Assembly (NCBI RefSeq): GCF_019263805.1
Contig: NZ_CP079195.1
Coordinates: 3,583,001-3,647,000, forward strand
Origin: Polaribacter sp. NJDZ03
Lineage (GTDB): Bacteria; Bacteroidota; Bacteroidia; Flavobacteriales; Flavobacteriaceae
DNA length: 64,000 nucleotides
Reading direction: 5' to 3'
Shown here: in pieces, positions 18,401 to 26,241 of the stretch
Position numbering within the stretch: the stretch's first letter is position 1
How the letters are laid out: each line of letters begins with the position of its first letter
Program-made: the position numbers and the translations under genes
The notes under the pieces: generated by a model
Database searches by the model: none
Told to the model about the DNA's origin: nothing
What the model saw: the letters and a program-made list of their open reading frames with translations, nothing else

Positions 18401-18463
18401 AACAAAAACAATAAGAAAAAAGAAACATGTAATAAAACGTTTTTTTATAAAAACAAACTTCAT
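15404..18463 (-). CDS. Large secreted tetratricopeptide-repeat protein
   Basis: A protein of about 1019 residues starting at MKFVFIKKRF (ATG at 18463). A longer in-frame start at 18538 adds 25 residues before the signal peptide and is unlikely. The signal peptide ends near GFSQQ. The rest is at least 15 TPR-like units, such as DFYQLGYAYYKQNDFENAI and AYIRLGDSYFALRKYRNAINAY. It is probably a periplasmic assembly scaffold. It is coupled by TAATG to the beta-barrel gene, so a complex between the two is plausible. Confidence 0.9.
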   Translation of the reverse strand: MKFVFIKKRFITCFFFLIVFVGFSQQTIVETNPLTDYNNAIKLFNDKAYAAAQISFIAINKTATTASNLKADAAYYDAMCAVRLKQPDADKKVLTFIEENPNSSKKNTAIFAVANYYFANKKAAYALKWYNKVDVSYLSKEDKKELNFKMGYSYVVSNNLPLAKDKFLPLINDAKYGNDSRYYYGYIAYKLEDYGVAESTFKEIADNETYRVEISYYLLDISFQAGKFERCITVGKQLINTFKKKDRSEISKIIGESYFNLEKYSEAIPYLKAYTGKKGKWNNTDFYQLGYAYYKQNDFENAISNFNKIIDEKNFVSQNAYYHLGECYLNLEKKTEALNAFKTASEMDFDRKIKEDAALNYAKLSYEAGNPFKSVAEVLQEYLKEYPKSVAYEEINDLVVSSFLHQQDFKGALEFLNKKKTEKNNSLISEVSLYRGIQLFNDQKLQEALPLFVAGKKATDVSIREKSKYWEAETLYQLESPEEALAKFTALKNELKSTGEDFKLIDYNIGYSNFTLKQYASAAISFENFLKKGSIEKDIKDDAYIRLGDSYFALRKYRNAINAYTTVVNTYGAEADYAQYQIGMSYGFIEDNQAKITALTNVVNKYQVSNLKDDALFQLANTYTIIKENNNAHNAYNRLIEKHPNSIFLPKALVRQGLLYYSENESKKALEKFKQTTSQFPNSPDAFEAVANARNIYIDNGNLNDYVNWISGLKFINVTDSDLDNTTFAVAEKKYFEAKEGNEIIAALSKYTLSFPEGIHKLKANYYLADILFKEKAFNKAIAYYQNVLEEGQNEYSEDSLAKLAQIFLERDEFENAIQILDRLELEAYTAENVLFAQSNLMKGYYETAAYGQAIEYAKKVLAKEKLNSQLENDAKIIIARASFKNEDFYTAEEYYTEVETKASGELKAEALFYNAFFKNQQEEYLDSNKTVQNLIANYSSYKYWAVKSYIIMGKNYYGLKDVYQATFVLENIIKNFTQFEDIVEEAKKELRKIKENEAKTNNSVTPIKEDNTIKNNKK

Positions 18464-18601
18464 ATAATTATTTTTGATACCTAGAATGAATAACGAACTT
18501 ATTTTAATTTTGTTTGATGTTAGAAGAAAATATTTCAAAAATATTTTAATTCAAAAATAAGAATTGTTTATAATTCATAGTATAAAATCGTTCAAAACTT
18601 T

Positions 18602-18609
18602 TAAGTTTG
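18602..18609 (+). promoter_or_regulatory. TAnnTTTG -7 element before ftsE
   Basis: TAAGTTTG fully matches the Bacteroidota -7 consensus, 17 bases before the ATG at 18626. No convincing -33 TTG lies at the right distance. Confidence 0.5.
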
Positions 18610-18625
18610 TAAAAACAAGTTTTTT

Positions 18626-19312
18626 ATGGAAAAACCAGTCTTATTTTTAGAGAACGCAGATATTTATCAAAGAGAAAATTTGGTACTTTCTAACGTGAAT
18701 TTATCAATACAAAAAGGAGAGTTTTATTATTTAATTGGTAAAACAGGAAGCGGGAAAAGTAGTTTAATGAAAACCCTATATGGCGATTTAAAACTACAAA
18801 AAGGCGCCGGTAGTATTGTAGACTTCGATTTAAAAGAAATAAAAGAAAAAGAAATTCCTTTTTTAAGACGAAAAATAGGAATTGTTTTTCAAGATTTTAA
18901 ATTGTTAAGTGATAGAACTATTTTTGGTAACCTAGAGTTTGTTTTAAAAGCTACAGGTTGGAAAGATAAAGTTAAGATTGAAGAAAAAATTAACGAGGTT
19001 TTAGATAAAGTAGGGATGAAATCTCAAGCTTATAAGAAAACCTACGAGCTTTCTGGAGGAGAACAACAAAGAGTTGCTATTGCAAGAGCGTTATTAAATG
19101 ATCCAGAATTAATTTTAGCAGATGAGCCAACAGGTAATTTAGATCCAAAAACTTCTTTAGAAGTGATGGAACTTTTAAATGAAATTCATAAAAGTGGAAA
19201 AACCATATTAATGGCAACTCATGATTATCAGTTAATTGTAAAATTTAAGCAAAAAACCTTAAAATGTGAAGGAGGAGAGTTGTTTGAAGTAGCTCAGAAA
19301 GCCACAATCTAA
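18626..19312 (+). CDS. ftsE: FtsE-like ABC transporter ATPase
   Basis: A 228-residue ABC ATPase with Walker A GKTGSGKSS, Q-loop FQDFKLL, signature LSGGEQQRVAIARALL, Walker B LILADEPTGNLD and the H-loop THD. The order and the FQDFKLLSDRT Q-loop region fit FtsE, which pairs with FtsX to control cell-wall hydrolases at division. ftsX is not next to it; a GT2 gene follows with a one-base overlap, so the partner must be elsewhere. A LolD/MacB-type ATPase is the main alternative. Confidence 0.88.
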   Translation: MEKPVLFLENADIYQRENLVLSNVNLSIQKGEFYYLIGKTGSGKSSLMKTLYGDLKLQKGAGSIVDFDLKEIKEKEIPFLRRKIGIVFQDFKLLSDRTIFGNLEFVLKATGWKDKVKIEEKINEVLDKVGMKSQAYKKTYELSGGEQQRVAIARALLNDPELILADEPTGNLDPKTSLEVMELLNEIHKSGKTILMATHDYQLIVKFKQKTLKCEGGELFEVAQKATI

Positions 19313-20190
19313 TGCTATCTGTTCTTATACCGACATATAATTACAATACTTTTTTTTTGGTGAAAGAAATGCATCAACAATTAATTTTAGAAGACATACC
19401 GTTTGAAATTATTTGTTTAGATGATGGATCTAAGTCACCTTTAAATATACAAAATAACGACATAAATAAACTTTCTTTCTCTAGTTTTAAAAGCCTAGAA
19501 AAGAATATAGGTAGAAGTGCCATTAGAAATTTATTAGCAAAAAAAGCAATGTATAATTGGCTATTGTTTTTAGATGCCGATGTTGTTCCTGCAAAATCTA
19601 ACTTTATAAAAAAATATTTAAATTGTTTCAAAAAAGATAGAACTGTTTTTTGTGGAGGCTTGTTATATGAAGATAAAAAAGAAAATTTTAGATTATTACG
19701 TTATAAATATGGGAAAAAACATGAAGAAATTTCTTTAGAAAAACGGTTAGAAAACCCAGAAAAGTTTTTTTTTACCTCAAATTTTTTAATTCAAAAATCA
19801 GTTTTTGATTCTGTAACTTTCGAAGAAAAATTAACAGAGTACGGTAGAGAAGATTTGTTGTTTTCTTTAGCGTTGATAAAAAAAGGATATAAAATTGAAC
19901 ATATAAGTAATGAGGTGTATCATTTGGGTTTAGATAAAAATGATTTGTTTGTTTCTAAAACAAAAAAAGCGATGGAAAACCTTGTCTTTATTGATAAACA
20001 AACTTTAATTGATACAAAAGAAATGCCTTTATTAGAGCTGGTAAGAAAAATAGCAATCCTAAGAATGACGAGAGTAGTTGGTGTATTTTATCTTTTGTTT
20101 GAAAAATTAGCCATTAAAAAATCTTCCGTTTTTTTCTTAAATTGTATGAAAGTAAGCTACCTGTGTCATTTAAAATTGAAACATGAATAG
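19312..20190 (+). CDS. Family 2 glycosyltransferase
   Basis: A 292-residue GT-A enzyme: MLSVLIPTYNY start, CLDDGSKSP nucleotide-binding motif, DADVVP (DxD metal site) near residue 87, and the acceptor-region sequence EYGREDLLFSLALIKKGYKI typical of GT2. It probably adds a sugar to a surface glycan; donor and acceptor are unknown. It overlaps ftsE by one base and the following oxygenase by eight bases. Confidence 0.9.
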   Translation: MLSVLIPTYNYNTFFLVKEMHQQLILEDIPFEIICLDDGSKSPLNIQNNDINKLSFSSFKSLEKNIGRSAIRNLLAKKAMYNWLLFLDADVVPAKSNFIKKYLNCFKKDRTVFCGGLLYEDKKENFRLLRYKYGKKHEEISLEKRLENPEKFFFTSNFLIQKSVFDSVTFEEKLTEYGREDLLFSLALIKKGYKIEHISNEVYHLGLDKNDLFVSKTKKAMENLVFIDKQTLIDTKEMPLLELVRKIAILRMTRVVGVFYLLFEKLAIKKSSVFFLNCMKVSYLCHLKLKHE

Positions 20191-20995
20191 AACTGAAATA
20201 GCCCGTTTAATTTGCATTAAATTAATTACAAATAAAGAAGTTTTAAAAATTCAGTTTTTAAAATCTAAAAATACTATTGGTTATTTTTTTATAGATGATT
20301 TGTTGCCTAAAGAGCTAGCGACAGAAATTTACAATAAATTTCCTACAACCAAGGAAGCTGTTAGAAAAAAGAATTTAAGAGAGTTTAAATTTACAGCCTA
20401 CCAAATGGATAATTACAATACTCTTTTAGAGGAAGTTATTTATGCATTTCAAGACAAAAGTGTGGTAGATTTAGTTGCCGAAATTTGTCAATTAGAAGAA
20501 GTCTATAGTGATAAAAACTTATATGCTGGCGGACTTTCTTTAATGGAAAAAGACAATTTTTTAAATCCGCACTTAGATAATTCTCATGATAAAGATAGAA
20601 ATAGATGGCGCGTTTTAAACCTTTTGTATTATGTTACACCTAATTGGATGGCAGACAACGGAGGTAATTTAGAGATTTGGCCACAAGGATTACAAAAAGC
20701 AGCAACTACTATAGAAAGTAAATTTAATAGATTGGTTGTTATGACAACGCATCAAAATTCTTGGCACTCTGTAAGTAAAGTAGAAAAGGACGCTGTTAGA
20801 TGCGGTGTTTCTAATTATTATTTTTCTAACAAACCTATTTTAGTTTCAGATACTTTTCATGTAACAACATTTAGAGGAAGATCTTCAGAAAAAATAAAAG
20901 ATGTTTTCTTAATAATAGACAATAATTTACGCGCTAGTGTACGTAAGTTCTTTAAAAAAGGCATTAGAGAAAACCCGCATCAATACAAAAAATAA
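20183..20995 (+). CDS. 2-oxoglutarate/Fe(II)-dependent oxygenase
   Basis: A 270-residue protein with the non-haem iron triad H130-x-D132 (NPHLDNSHD) and H195 (NSWHSVSKV), plus R206 (VRCGVSNYYFS) for 2-oxoglutarate. The GGNLEIWP strand and double-stranded beta-helix layout fit prolyl-hydroxylase-like 2OG oxygenases. It probably hydroxylates a protein, peptide or glycan component. It sits between two glycosyltransferase genes and overlaps the GT2 gene. Confidence 0.88.
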   Translation: MNRTEIARLICIKLITNKEVLKIQFLKSKNTIGYFFIDDLLPKELATEIYNKFPTTKEAVRKKNLREFKFTAYQMDNYNTLLEEVIYAFQDKSVVDLVAEICQLEEVYSDKNLYAGGLSLMEKDNFLNPHLDNSHDKDRNRWRVLNLLYYVTPNWMADNGGNLEIWPQGLQKAATTIESKFNRLVVMTTHQNSWHSVSKVEKDAVRCGVSNYYFSNKPILVSDTFHVTTFRGRSSEKIKDVFLIIDNNLRASVRKFFKKGIRENPHQYKK

Positions 20996-22081
20996 CTATT
21001 TTAAATTATTAAAGATTGATAATAGTTTTTCTTCTTGCTTTTCCCAAACCAATTCTTCTTTAGTTTTCTTTAATTCTGTAGAGAAATCTTTTTCTAGTAA
21101 CTTTTTAATTTGTGCAGCAAGTTCTTCTGGGTTTCTACTTTTAACAACTTCACCTACTTTATAATCTATTGCAATTTGCTTCATTTCTGGTAAATCCGAA
21201 ACTAAAATAGGGACTTCGGCTTGTATATAATCAAATATTTTATTGGGTAAAGCAAACCTATAATTAAGGCCTAAATCTTCTTCTACACTAATACCTAAAT
21301 TAGCTAAAGGAGTTAATGTATGTAGTTTTTCCGGAGAAATTTTACCTAAAAAATGAATTTTATCAGTTAAATTATTTTCATTTACTTTCTGTTTTAGTTC
21401 ATCAGAAATATCACCATCACCAATAATAACTAAAATAGTATGGTCTAAAAACGGAATGGTATCAATCATCAGTTCTAAACCTCTACCTATATTAACCGCA
21501 CCTTGGTATAGTATAATTTTTTCGCCTTTATAATTAAACGGAAATTTACCAAATGGTATCTTTTTTGCAGTAGGTAAATTTATGATTGTTTTAAAGTGAG
21601 TATTGTATTTTTTATTATAAAAATTAGCAATACTTCTACAAACCGTGTATGTGTTTTTTAGTTTTGGAAGTATCCAAGCTTCTAAATGAGACCAACATTT
21701 TTTAACAAAAGGTTTATGCACCAATTCTGGGATTTCAGGAAACAACTCGTGGCTATCATACACTATCTTTTTTCTTTGTAACACACTAACCAAATAGTTT
21801 GGTAGTAATGTATCTAAATCGTTAGACAGTAGAATGTCTTTCTTAGAAAAAAGTAATACAAAAAATAAGCGCAAATTATATTCCGCATAAAACAAAAAAC
21901 CTTTATTACATATTAAACGAATTCTTTTGGTTGTGTAAGATCTGTTTAAAGGAATACTGTTTTTTAATTTTCTACCGATTAAAATAATTTCGAATCCATT
22001 TTTTTGCAACGTACAACAAACTTTATCTACACGTTGGTCTGTAGATAAATCATTAGTTACAGAAACGATTATTTTTTTCAA
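20996..22081 (-). CDS. Family 4 glycosyltransferase
   Basis: A 361-residue GT-B enzyme with MKKIIVSVTNDLSTDQRVDK start, VYDSHELFPEIPE, LYQGAVNIGRGLELMID and the C-terminal donor-site region NYRFALPNKIFDYIQAEVPILVSD, typical of GT4. The start codon is TTG at 22081; no ATG fits the family start. It is convergent with the oxygenase gene, whose stop adjoins its own. Confidence 0.9.
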   Translation of the reverse strand: MKKIIVSVTNDLSTDQRVDKVCCTLQKNGFEIILIGRKLKNSIPLNRSYTTKRIRLICNKGFLFYAEYNLRLFFVLLFSKKDILLSNDLDTLLPNYLVSVLQRKKIVYDSHELFPEIPELVHKPFVKKCWSHLEAWILPKLKNTYTVCRSIANFYNKKYNTHFKTIINLPTAKKIPFGKFPFNYKGEKIILYQGAVNIGRGLELMIDTIPFLDHTILVIIGDGDISDELKQKVNENNLTDKIHFLGKISPEKLHTLTPLANLGISVEEDLGLNYRFALPNKIFDYIQAEVPILVSDLPEMKQIAIDYKVGEVVKSRNPEELAAQIKKLLEKDFSTELKKTKEELVWEKQEEKLLSIFNNLK

Positions 22082-22154
22082 TGTGTTAATTTAAATGTAA
22101 TTTAGAACAAAAAAGGTAGTTCAATAAAATGTTCAAAATATAAATATAAAATAA

Positions 22155-22180
22155 AAACCTCCAAATTTGGAGGTTTTTAT
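22155..22180 (-). terminator. Terminator of the tmRNA gene
   Basis: AAACCTCC pairs with GGAGGTTT, with A and T runs on either side. It lies directly downstream of the tmRNA 3' end on the minus strand. Confidence 0.85.
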
Positions 22181-22186
22181 TTTTTG

Positions 22187-22577
22187 TGGAGACGCCGAGA
22201 ATCGAACTCGGGTCCAAACGAGCAGCTAAAAAGCTTTCTACATACTTAGTTCTTTCTTGGTTTTCGACTAAAAGCTGATTAAGAACAATCTGCTTTTAAC
22301 TTATCTTCTTTAGTTTCAAAAACCCGTCAAAGTACCAGGTTTTCTATATTTACTTTTACGATATCCAAAAGTGAAACGCCGTAAATCAGGGCTTTCCGTG
22401 GACATAAAGCTTGCACACCTAGTGTGCCGAGGCCAATCCTACTGTGATTCGGATTAAGCAGCTAAAGCGTAGTTATTCTCGCCGTTTAAAAAGTTGAAAT
22501 TAGGTTTAACGAGTGTTATTTCATAACTCGGTATGCTTACAAATCCACTGTCCTCGCTGTCAAAACCAGTCGTCCCC
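22187..22577 (-). ncRNA. ssrA: Transfer-messenger RNA (tmRNA)
   Basis: About 391 nt. The 5' end GGGGACG (minus strand, from 22577) pairs with CGTCTCC at the 3' end to form the tRNA-like acceptor stem. The T arm GGGTTCGA-type sequence (CCCGAGTTCGATTCTCGG) is clear. The tag reading frame (minus, 22483-22454) encodes GENNYALAA then TAA, a typical flavobacterial ssrA tag ending in ALAA. It rescues stalled ribosomes and marks the nascent chain for proteolysis. CCA is not fully encoded. The terminator follows directly. Confidence 0.96.
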
Positions 22578-22590
22578 GTTTTAATAGTTT

Positions 22591-22687
22591 GGGCGTTACC
22601 ACACAAAAAAGTGTGGTCAGGCTTTCCGTTATATCTTTTTTAATTGAAAAAATTAAAAAAGGATGTCACTTCAATCCTTAACGCGGT
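22591..22687. repeat. Multi-hairpin structured element next to the tmRNA
   Basis: The ends GCGTTA (22593-22598) and TAACGC (22679-22684) can pair. Inside lie three hairpins: ACCACAC/GTGTGGT (22598-22617), CTTTTTTAATT/AATTAAAAAAG (about 22635-22661) and GGAT/ATCC (22661-22677). I recall similar GGGCGTTACC...GGATGTCACTTCAATCC...TAACGC elements scattered in Bacteroidota genomes (recall, not a search). A second partial copy lies at 32773. On the minus strand it would be the leader of the tmRNA transcript if the promoter at 22691 is used. Confidence 0.6.
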
Positions 22688-22690
22688 TTG

Positions 22691-22698
22691 CAAAAGTA
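22691..22698 (-). promoter_or_regulatory. Candidate -7 element for tmRNA or the structured element
   Basis: The minus strand reads TACTTTTG, a full TAnnTTTG match. It sits just upstream of the structured element and 114 bases upstream of the mature tmRNA end. No good -33 TTG is seen at 17-20 bases. Confidence 0.4.
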
Positions 22699-22710
22699 TA
22701 AAAAATACTG

Positions 22711-22741
22711 TTGCTTATCACCATAAATTCTAATATCTTCG
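22711..22741 (+). promoter_or_regulatory. Candidate promoter of the saccharopine-dehydrogenase-like gene
   Basis: TTG (22711-22713), 20 bases, then TATCTTCG (22734-22741; seven of eight to TAnnTTTG). An 8-bp inverted repeat CTACTAAA/TTTAGTAG (22761-22781) lies between it and the ATG and could be an operator or a leader hairpin. Confidence 0.45.
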
Positions 22742-22800
22742 AGCAAATATTATACCAATTCTACTAAACTAGTTTTAGTAGGCCTAAAAACCTTAATATT

Positions 22801-24006
22801 ATGAAGTTTGGCATTATCAAAGAACGTAAAAATCCACCAGATAGAAGAGTTGTTTTTTCACCAGAAAAGCTACAAGAGTTTAAAGAAAAGTATCCAGAAG
22901 CCTCGATTAAGGTGGAGTCTTCAGATATAAGAGTATTCTCGGATGCAGCTTATAAAGCAGCAGGATTAGAAGTTACTGAAAATGTGTCAGATTGCGATGT
23001 TTTGTTTGGCGTAAAAGAAGTGCCAATTAATGCATTAATCAATAATAAAAAATACTTTTTCTTTAGTCATACCATTAAGAAACAGCCTTATAATAGAGAG
23101 TTGTTATTGGCTATTTTAGAAAAAAATATAGAATTATACGATCATGAAACCATCGTAAAAGAAAACGGACTGCGTTTAATTGGTTTCGGTCGTTATGCGG
23201 GTATTGTAGGTGCTTACAATGGTTTTAGAGCCATTGGTTTAACAAACGAAACGTTTAACTTACCAAAAGCAGCAACTTTAGATAGCCAAAAAGAATTAAT
23301 TGACGAACTAAAAAAAATAAAGTTACCAAACATAAAAATTCTTTTAACAGGAAACGGAAAAGTTGCTTACGGAGCAAAAGAAATGTTAGATGCTATGAGC
23401 ATTAAAGAGGTTTCTGTAGATGAATATGTAAGTAACTCGTTTGATGAACCTGTGTATTGTTTGGCAGATGTGTTAGATTATAACAAACGGAAAGACGGAC
23501 AAACACTAGATAATTTCGATTTTTACGATTACCCAGAAAAGTATGAATCTGATTTTATGCGTTTTGCAAAAGTGTCCGATTTCTTTATTGCCGGTCATTT
23601 TTACGGAAACGGAGCACCATATTTATTTACACGAGAAGATGCAAAAGCAAAAGAGTTTAATATAAAATTTGTGGCAGATATTTCTTGCGATGTAGATGGA
23701 CCAGTGGCATCAACCTTAAAATCATCAACGATAGCAGATCCTATTTATGGATATAATGCACAGACAGAAACAGAAGTAGATTATAAAGAAAAAGATGCCA
23801 TTGTTGTAATGGCTGTAGATAATTTACCTTGTGAGTTGCCAAAAGATGCAAGTGAAGGGTTTGGAGAAATGTTTTTAGAAAATGTAATTCCTGCTTTTTT
23901 CAATAATGATAAGGATGGTATTTTACAACGTGCAAAAATGACAGAAAACGGCAAGCTTACAGAACGTTTTTCTTATTTACAAGATTATGTGGATGGTGTT
24001 GAATAG
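22801..24006 (+). CDS. Saccharopine dehydrogenase-like NAD(P)-dependent oxidoreductase
   Basis: A 401-residue protein of the alanine dehydrogenase/transhydrogenase-N superfamily, closest in layout to Lys1-type saccharopine dehydrogenase. GVKEVP (K72) and FFSHTIKKQ (H90) match the catalytic Lys77 and His96 pair of the yeast enzyme. The Rossmann loop is ILLTGNGKVAYGAKEM, and the C-terminal half has DISCDVDGPVAST and PIYGYN. It probably makes or splits saccharopine or a related secondary amine. No lysine-pathway genes are adjacent, so the pathway is open. Confidence 0.88.
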   Translation: MKFGIIKERKNPPDRRVVFSPEKLQEFKEKYPEASIKVESSDIRVFSDAAYKAAGLEVTENVSDCDVLFGVKEVPINALINNKKYFFFSHTIKKQPYNRELLLAILEKNIELYDHETIVKENGLRLIGFGRYAGIVGAYNGFRAIGLTNETFNLPKAATLDSQKELIDELKKIKLPNIKILLTGNGKVAYGAKEMLDAMSIKEVSVDEYVSNSFDEPVYCLADVLDYNKRKDGQTLDNFDFYDYPEKYESDFMRFAKVSDFFIAGHFYGNGAPYLFTREDAKAKEFNIKFVADISCDVDGPVASTLKSSTIADPIYGYNAQTETEVDYKEKDAIVVMAVDNLPCELPKDASEGFGEMFLENVIPAFFNNDKDGILQRAKMTENGKLTERFSYLQDYVDGVE

Positions 24007-24095
24007 GTTTAAAATTTAATATTTTAAGTCTTCAAATTGCAGATTTGAAGTGTATCCTAGAGCGCGGTTTAGTAGTTTAATTCTATTACAAAATA

Positions 24096-24320
24096 ATGTT
24101 ACAAGACAGACAATTTCTTATCGATTTAGCAAAAATGAAAATGCCTTTTGGAAAATACCAAGGCCGGTATTTAATTAATTTACCAGAACATTATATTGTT
24201 TGGTATAAAAACAAAGGGCTTCCTGCAGGTAAATTAGGGAAGCAAATGGAGTTGGTATATGAACTTCAACTAAACGGATTAGAAGATATTATTAGAAAAA
24301 TTCAACAAGATTTTACTTAA
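24096..24320 (+). CDS. DUF3820 family protein
   Basis: A 74-residue protein with the DUF3820 signature KMPFGKYQGRYLINLPEHYIVW followed by LPAGKLGKQMELVYEL. Members are small soluble proteins found across bacteria; some were named putative quorum-sensing-regulated factors, but the function is not established. It starts 89 bases after the dehydrogenase-like gene. Confidence 0.85.
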   Translation: MLQDRQFLIDLAKMKMPFGKYQGRYLINLPEHYIVWYKNKGLPAGKLGKQMELVYELQLNGLEDIIRKIQQDFT

Positions 24321-24332
24321 AAAAAAATATAT

Positions 24333-24373
24333 TTGTTAAGGAAACAGTCTCACTTCTACCGTTTTCTTAACAA
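24333..24373 (+). terminator. Hairpin after the DUF3820 gene
   Basis: TTGTTAAGGAAAC and GTTTTCTTAACAA form a 13-bp stem with one G-U pair and a 15-base loop. A T run is missing, so the terminator role is uncertain. Confidence 0.5.
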
Positions 24374-24377
24374 ATAA

Positions 24378-25252
24378 TTGGATCTTAATCAATTATTAAA
24401 TAACGAAATTTTTATAAAAACTGCTTCTATATTTTTTCTTTTCAGACTTATTTATGCAATAGTAATAATATTACAAAAAGCAACTTTTAAAATAGTGAAA
24501 GATAATAGCTATAAATACAAGTTTAAAAAGCTAATAAATTTTATAGGCTACCTTTTCTTTGTTTTCTGAATTTTATACATTTTTAATACAAAATTATCGG
24601 GTATTGGTACGGCTTTAGGTGTTGCTGGAGCTGGTATTGCATTTGCTTTGCAAGAAGTAATTGTAAGTATAGCTGGTTATGTAACCGTTTTTTCTAGCAA
24701 TTTTTATAAAGTTGGAGATCGTATTAAGTTAGGTGTACAAAAGGAGATGTTATAGATATTGGTTTGCTAAGAACTACTTTAATGGAAATAGGAGACTGGG
24801 TAAATGGCGATTTATATAACGGAAAAATGGTAAGAGTTGCCAATAGTTTTATTTTTTAAGAACCTGTTTATAATTATTCTGGTGATTTTCTTTTTCTGTG
24901 GGATGAAATTACAATTCCTATAAAAACGAATGGCGATTATAAGTTTGCCAATGATACTTTTACCTGAATTTTAGAAGACGAGGTTGGTGATTTTGCAAAA
25001 ACTTCTCAGGTTGCGTGGGATAAAATGATTGGAACTTATAGTATAGAAAATGCTAGAGTAACACCTATGGTTTCTATGACTTTTGATGAAAATTGGATTA
25101 CTTTTACCTTAAGATATGTAGTAGATTATAAATCTAGAAGAGGTATTAAATCTATTTTATTTGATAAGATTTTAACAGCAATAAATGCATCCGAAGGAAA
25201 AATAGAAGTGGCTTCTGCAGGATTTGAAATTACTGCTTTTCCACAAAAATAA
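24378..25252 (+). pseudogene. Decayed MscS-family mechanosensitive channel
   Basis: The conceptual product has an N-terminal helix, the MscS pore region TALGVAGAGIAFALQEV (from about 24606), the beta-domain stretch GDVIDIGLLRTTLMEIGDW and a C-terminal cytoplasmic part ending ITAFPQK. It is broken by an in-frame TGA (24567), a one-base deletion near 24740 (IKLG, then GTKGDVID only in another frame), TAA (24857) and TGA (24965). The usual ATG is also absent; TTG stands at 24378. An intact but different MscS-like gene lies at 27005. Confidence 0.92.
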
Positions 25253-25321
25253 TTAATAAATTTAATGTGTTTCTTAGTTTTCTTATGGAAAATGAATTGC
25301 ATTTTACTGTTTAATACAATT

Positions 25322-25765
25322 TTAAAACTCAATTCTAGATTCAAACGGAAGTGACCATTTAGAAGCTCTGCCAATCGCAGGAGCTAGTGTTGCAAATATT
25401 GCTGTTTTCTTTAAGAAATGAGAACTTCTATTGGTTAATTTACCTAGTTTTAAAGTCATAGGAACTTCAAAAACTTCATTTTTAGATGTAACAGTTATCA
25501 GTTTTGTTTTTTTACCTAAATACTCATCTTTTCTATCTTTAGAGATGGGGATAACTTTGCTTTCATCCCAATTAGAAACCATAAGAGGAGCATCTAATTC
25601 TCCAGGAATTTCATAAACAAATAAATGCAAACAGTATTCCATTTTTAAATGTAAGTCAATATCATGGAATTCAATGTCTACTAAAATAGTAAAATCGTTA
25701 TCGTTGTCATTAACAACGATAACCTCTGGAATAGAAACAAATTTTACAGATAAAATCTTTGCCAT
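25322..25765 (-). CDS. Conserved hypothetical soluble protein
   Basis: A 147-residue protein I do not recognise. There is no signal peptide and no clear membrane helix. It is rich in beta-prone alternating sequence (VKFVSIPEVIVVNDNDNDFTILVDIEF) and ends in a more hydrophobic helix (FLKKTAIFATLAPAIGRASK). It lies 53 bases downstream of the LapA-like gene on the same strand. It is therefore probably co-transcribed from the sigma-type promoter before that gene, which would make it part of the same stress module. Confidence 0.65.
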   Translation of the reverse strand: MAKILSVKFVSIPEVIVVNDNDNDFTILVDIEFHDIDLHLKMEYCLHLFVYEIPGELDAPLMVSNWDESKVIPISKDRKDEYLGKKTKLITVTSKNEVFEVPMTLKLGKLTNRSSHFLKKTAIFATLAPAIGRASKWSLPFESRIEF

Positions 25766-25818
25766 TATATTTTTATTTAGTTATTTATAGTAAGTAAAAA
25801 GTTATACGATTTTAATAC

Positions 25819-26028
25819 TTAGAAAGAATTTGTTCTATTTTTTTTAAATTTAATAGACATTAAAACACCAACTAGAATACCTATAGAAAAGCTACCTAAA
25901 ATAACTAATACTCTAGAAATAGATAGATTCCAGAATAAAAAATTGACATCTGTTGCTTCTGCATTTTGTATAGAAAAAATTACAATTAAGGCTATAAAAA
26001 TTAAAGATAAAATATTTTTGTAGTTCAT
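25819..26028 (-). CDS. LapA-like (DUF1049) small membrane protein
   Basis: A 69-residue protein with two membrane helices (NILSLIFIALIVIFSIQNA and VLVILGSFSIGILVGVLMSIKF) joined by a short polar loop with the QNAEATDVNFLFWNLSIS pattern of the LapA/DUF1049 family. In Proteobacteria LapA acts in lipopolysaccharide assembly control. Here only the family can be called. It is divergent from the sigma factor gene and has a matching GTGACTT-GTGTT promoter. Confidence 0.82.
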   Translation of the reverse strand: MNYKNILSLIFIALIVIFSIQNAEATDVNFLFWNLSISRVLVILGSFSIGILVGVLMSIKFKKNRTNSF

Positions 26029-26054
26029 AAGATTAGAGTTTTAGACTCATATAA

Positions 26055-26081
26055 ATAACACTAACAAAATTAAAAAGTCAC
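26055..26081 (-). promoter_or_regulatory. Sigma-regulon promoter of the LapA-like gene
   Basis: The minus strand reads GTGACTT (26081-26075), 13 bases, then GTGTTAT (26061-26055). The expected start site near 26048 gives a leader of about 20 bases. It shares the motif and spacing with the divergent sigma-gene promoter and with two promoters at 30.4 kb. Confidence 0.7.
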
Positions 26082-26194
26082 TTTTAGTTTTTTTTGTTAT
26101 GGTTATTTAGCTTCGTAAATGAGAAATTAAAATGTATCTTAATCTTTTGATAAAAACTATTATCAATAAAAAAGTTATTTGTTATAATAAGAAC

Positions 26195-26221
26195 GTGACT
26201 TTTTAAAATTAGACGTGTTAT
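26195..26221 (+). promoter_or_regulatory. Sigma-regulon promoter of the sigma factor gene
   Basis: GTGACTT (26195-26201), 13 bases, then GTGTTAT (26215-26221), 20 bases before the ATG. The first 12 bases GTGACTTTTTAA are identical to the LapA-like promoter. Its place before the sigma gene suggests autoregulation. Confidence 0.72.
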
Positions 26222-26241
26222 ATGTTTAAACACAATATTAA

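Noticed and set aside
22187..22687. CRISPR-like or IS-like reading of the hairpin-rich tmRNA region
   Set aside because: The pairing ends, T arm and GENNYALAA tag identify tmRNA; the adjacent element has no spaced direct repeats or transposase.
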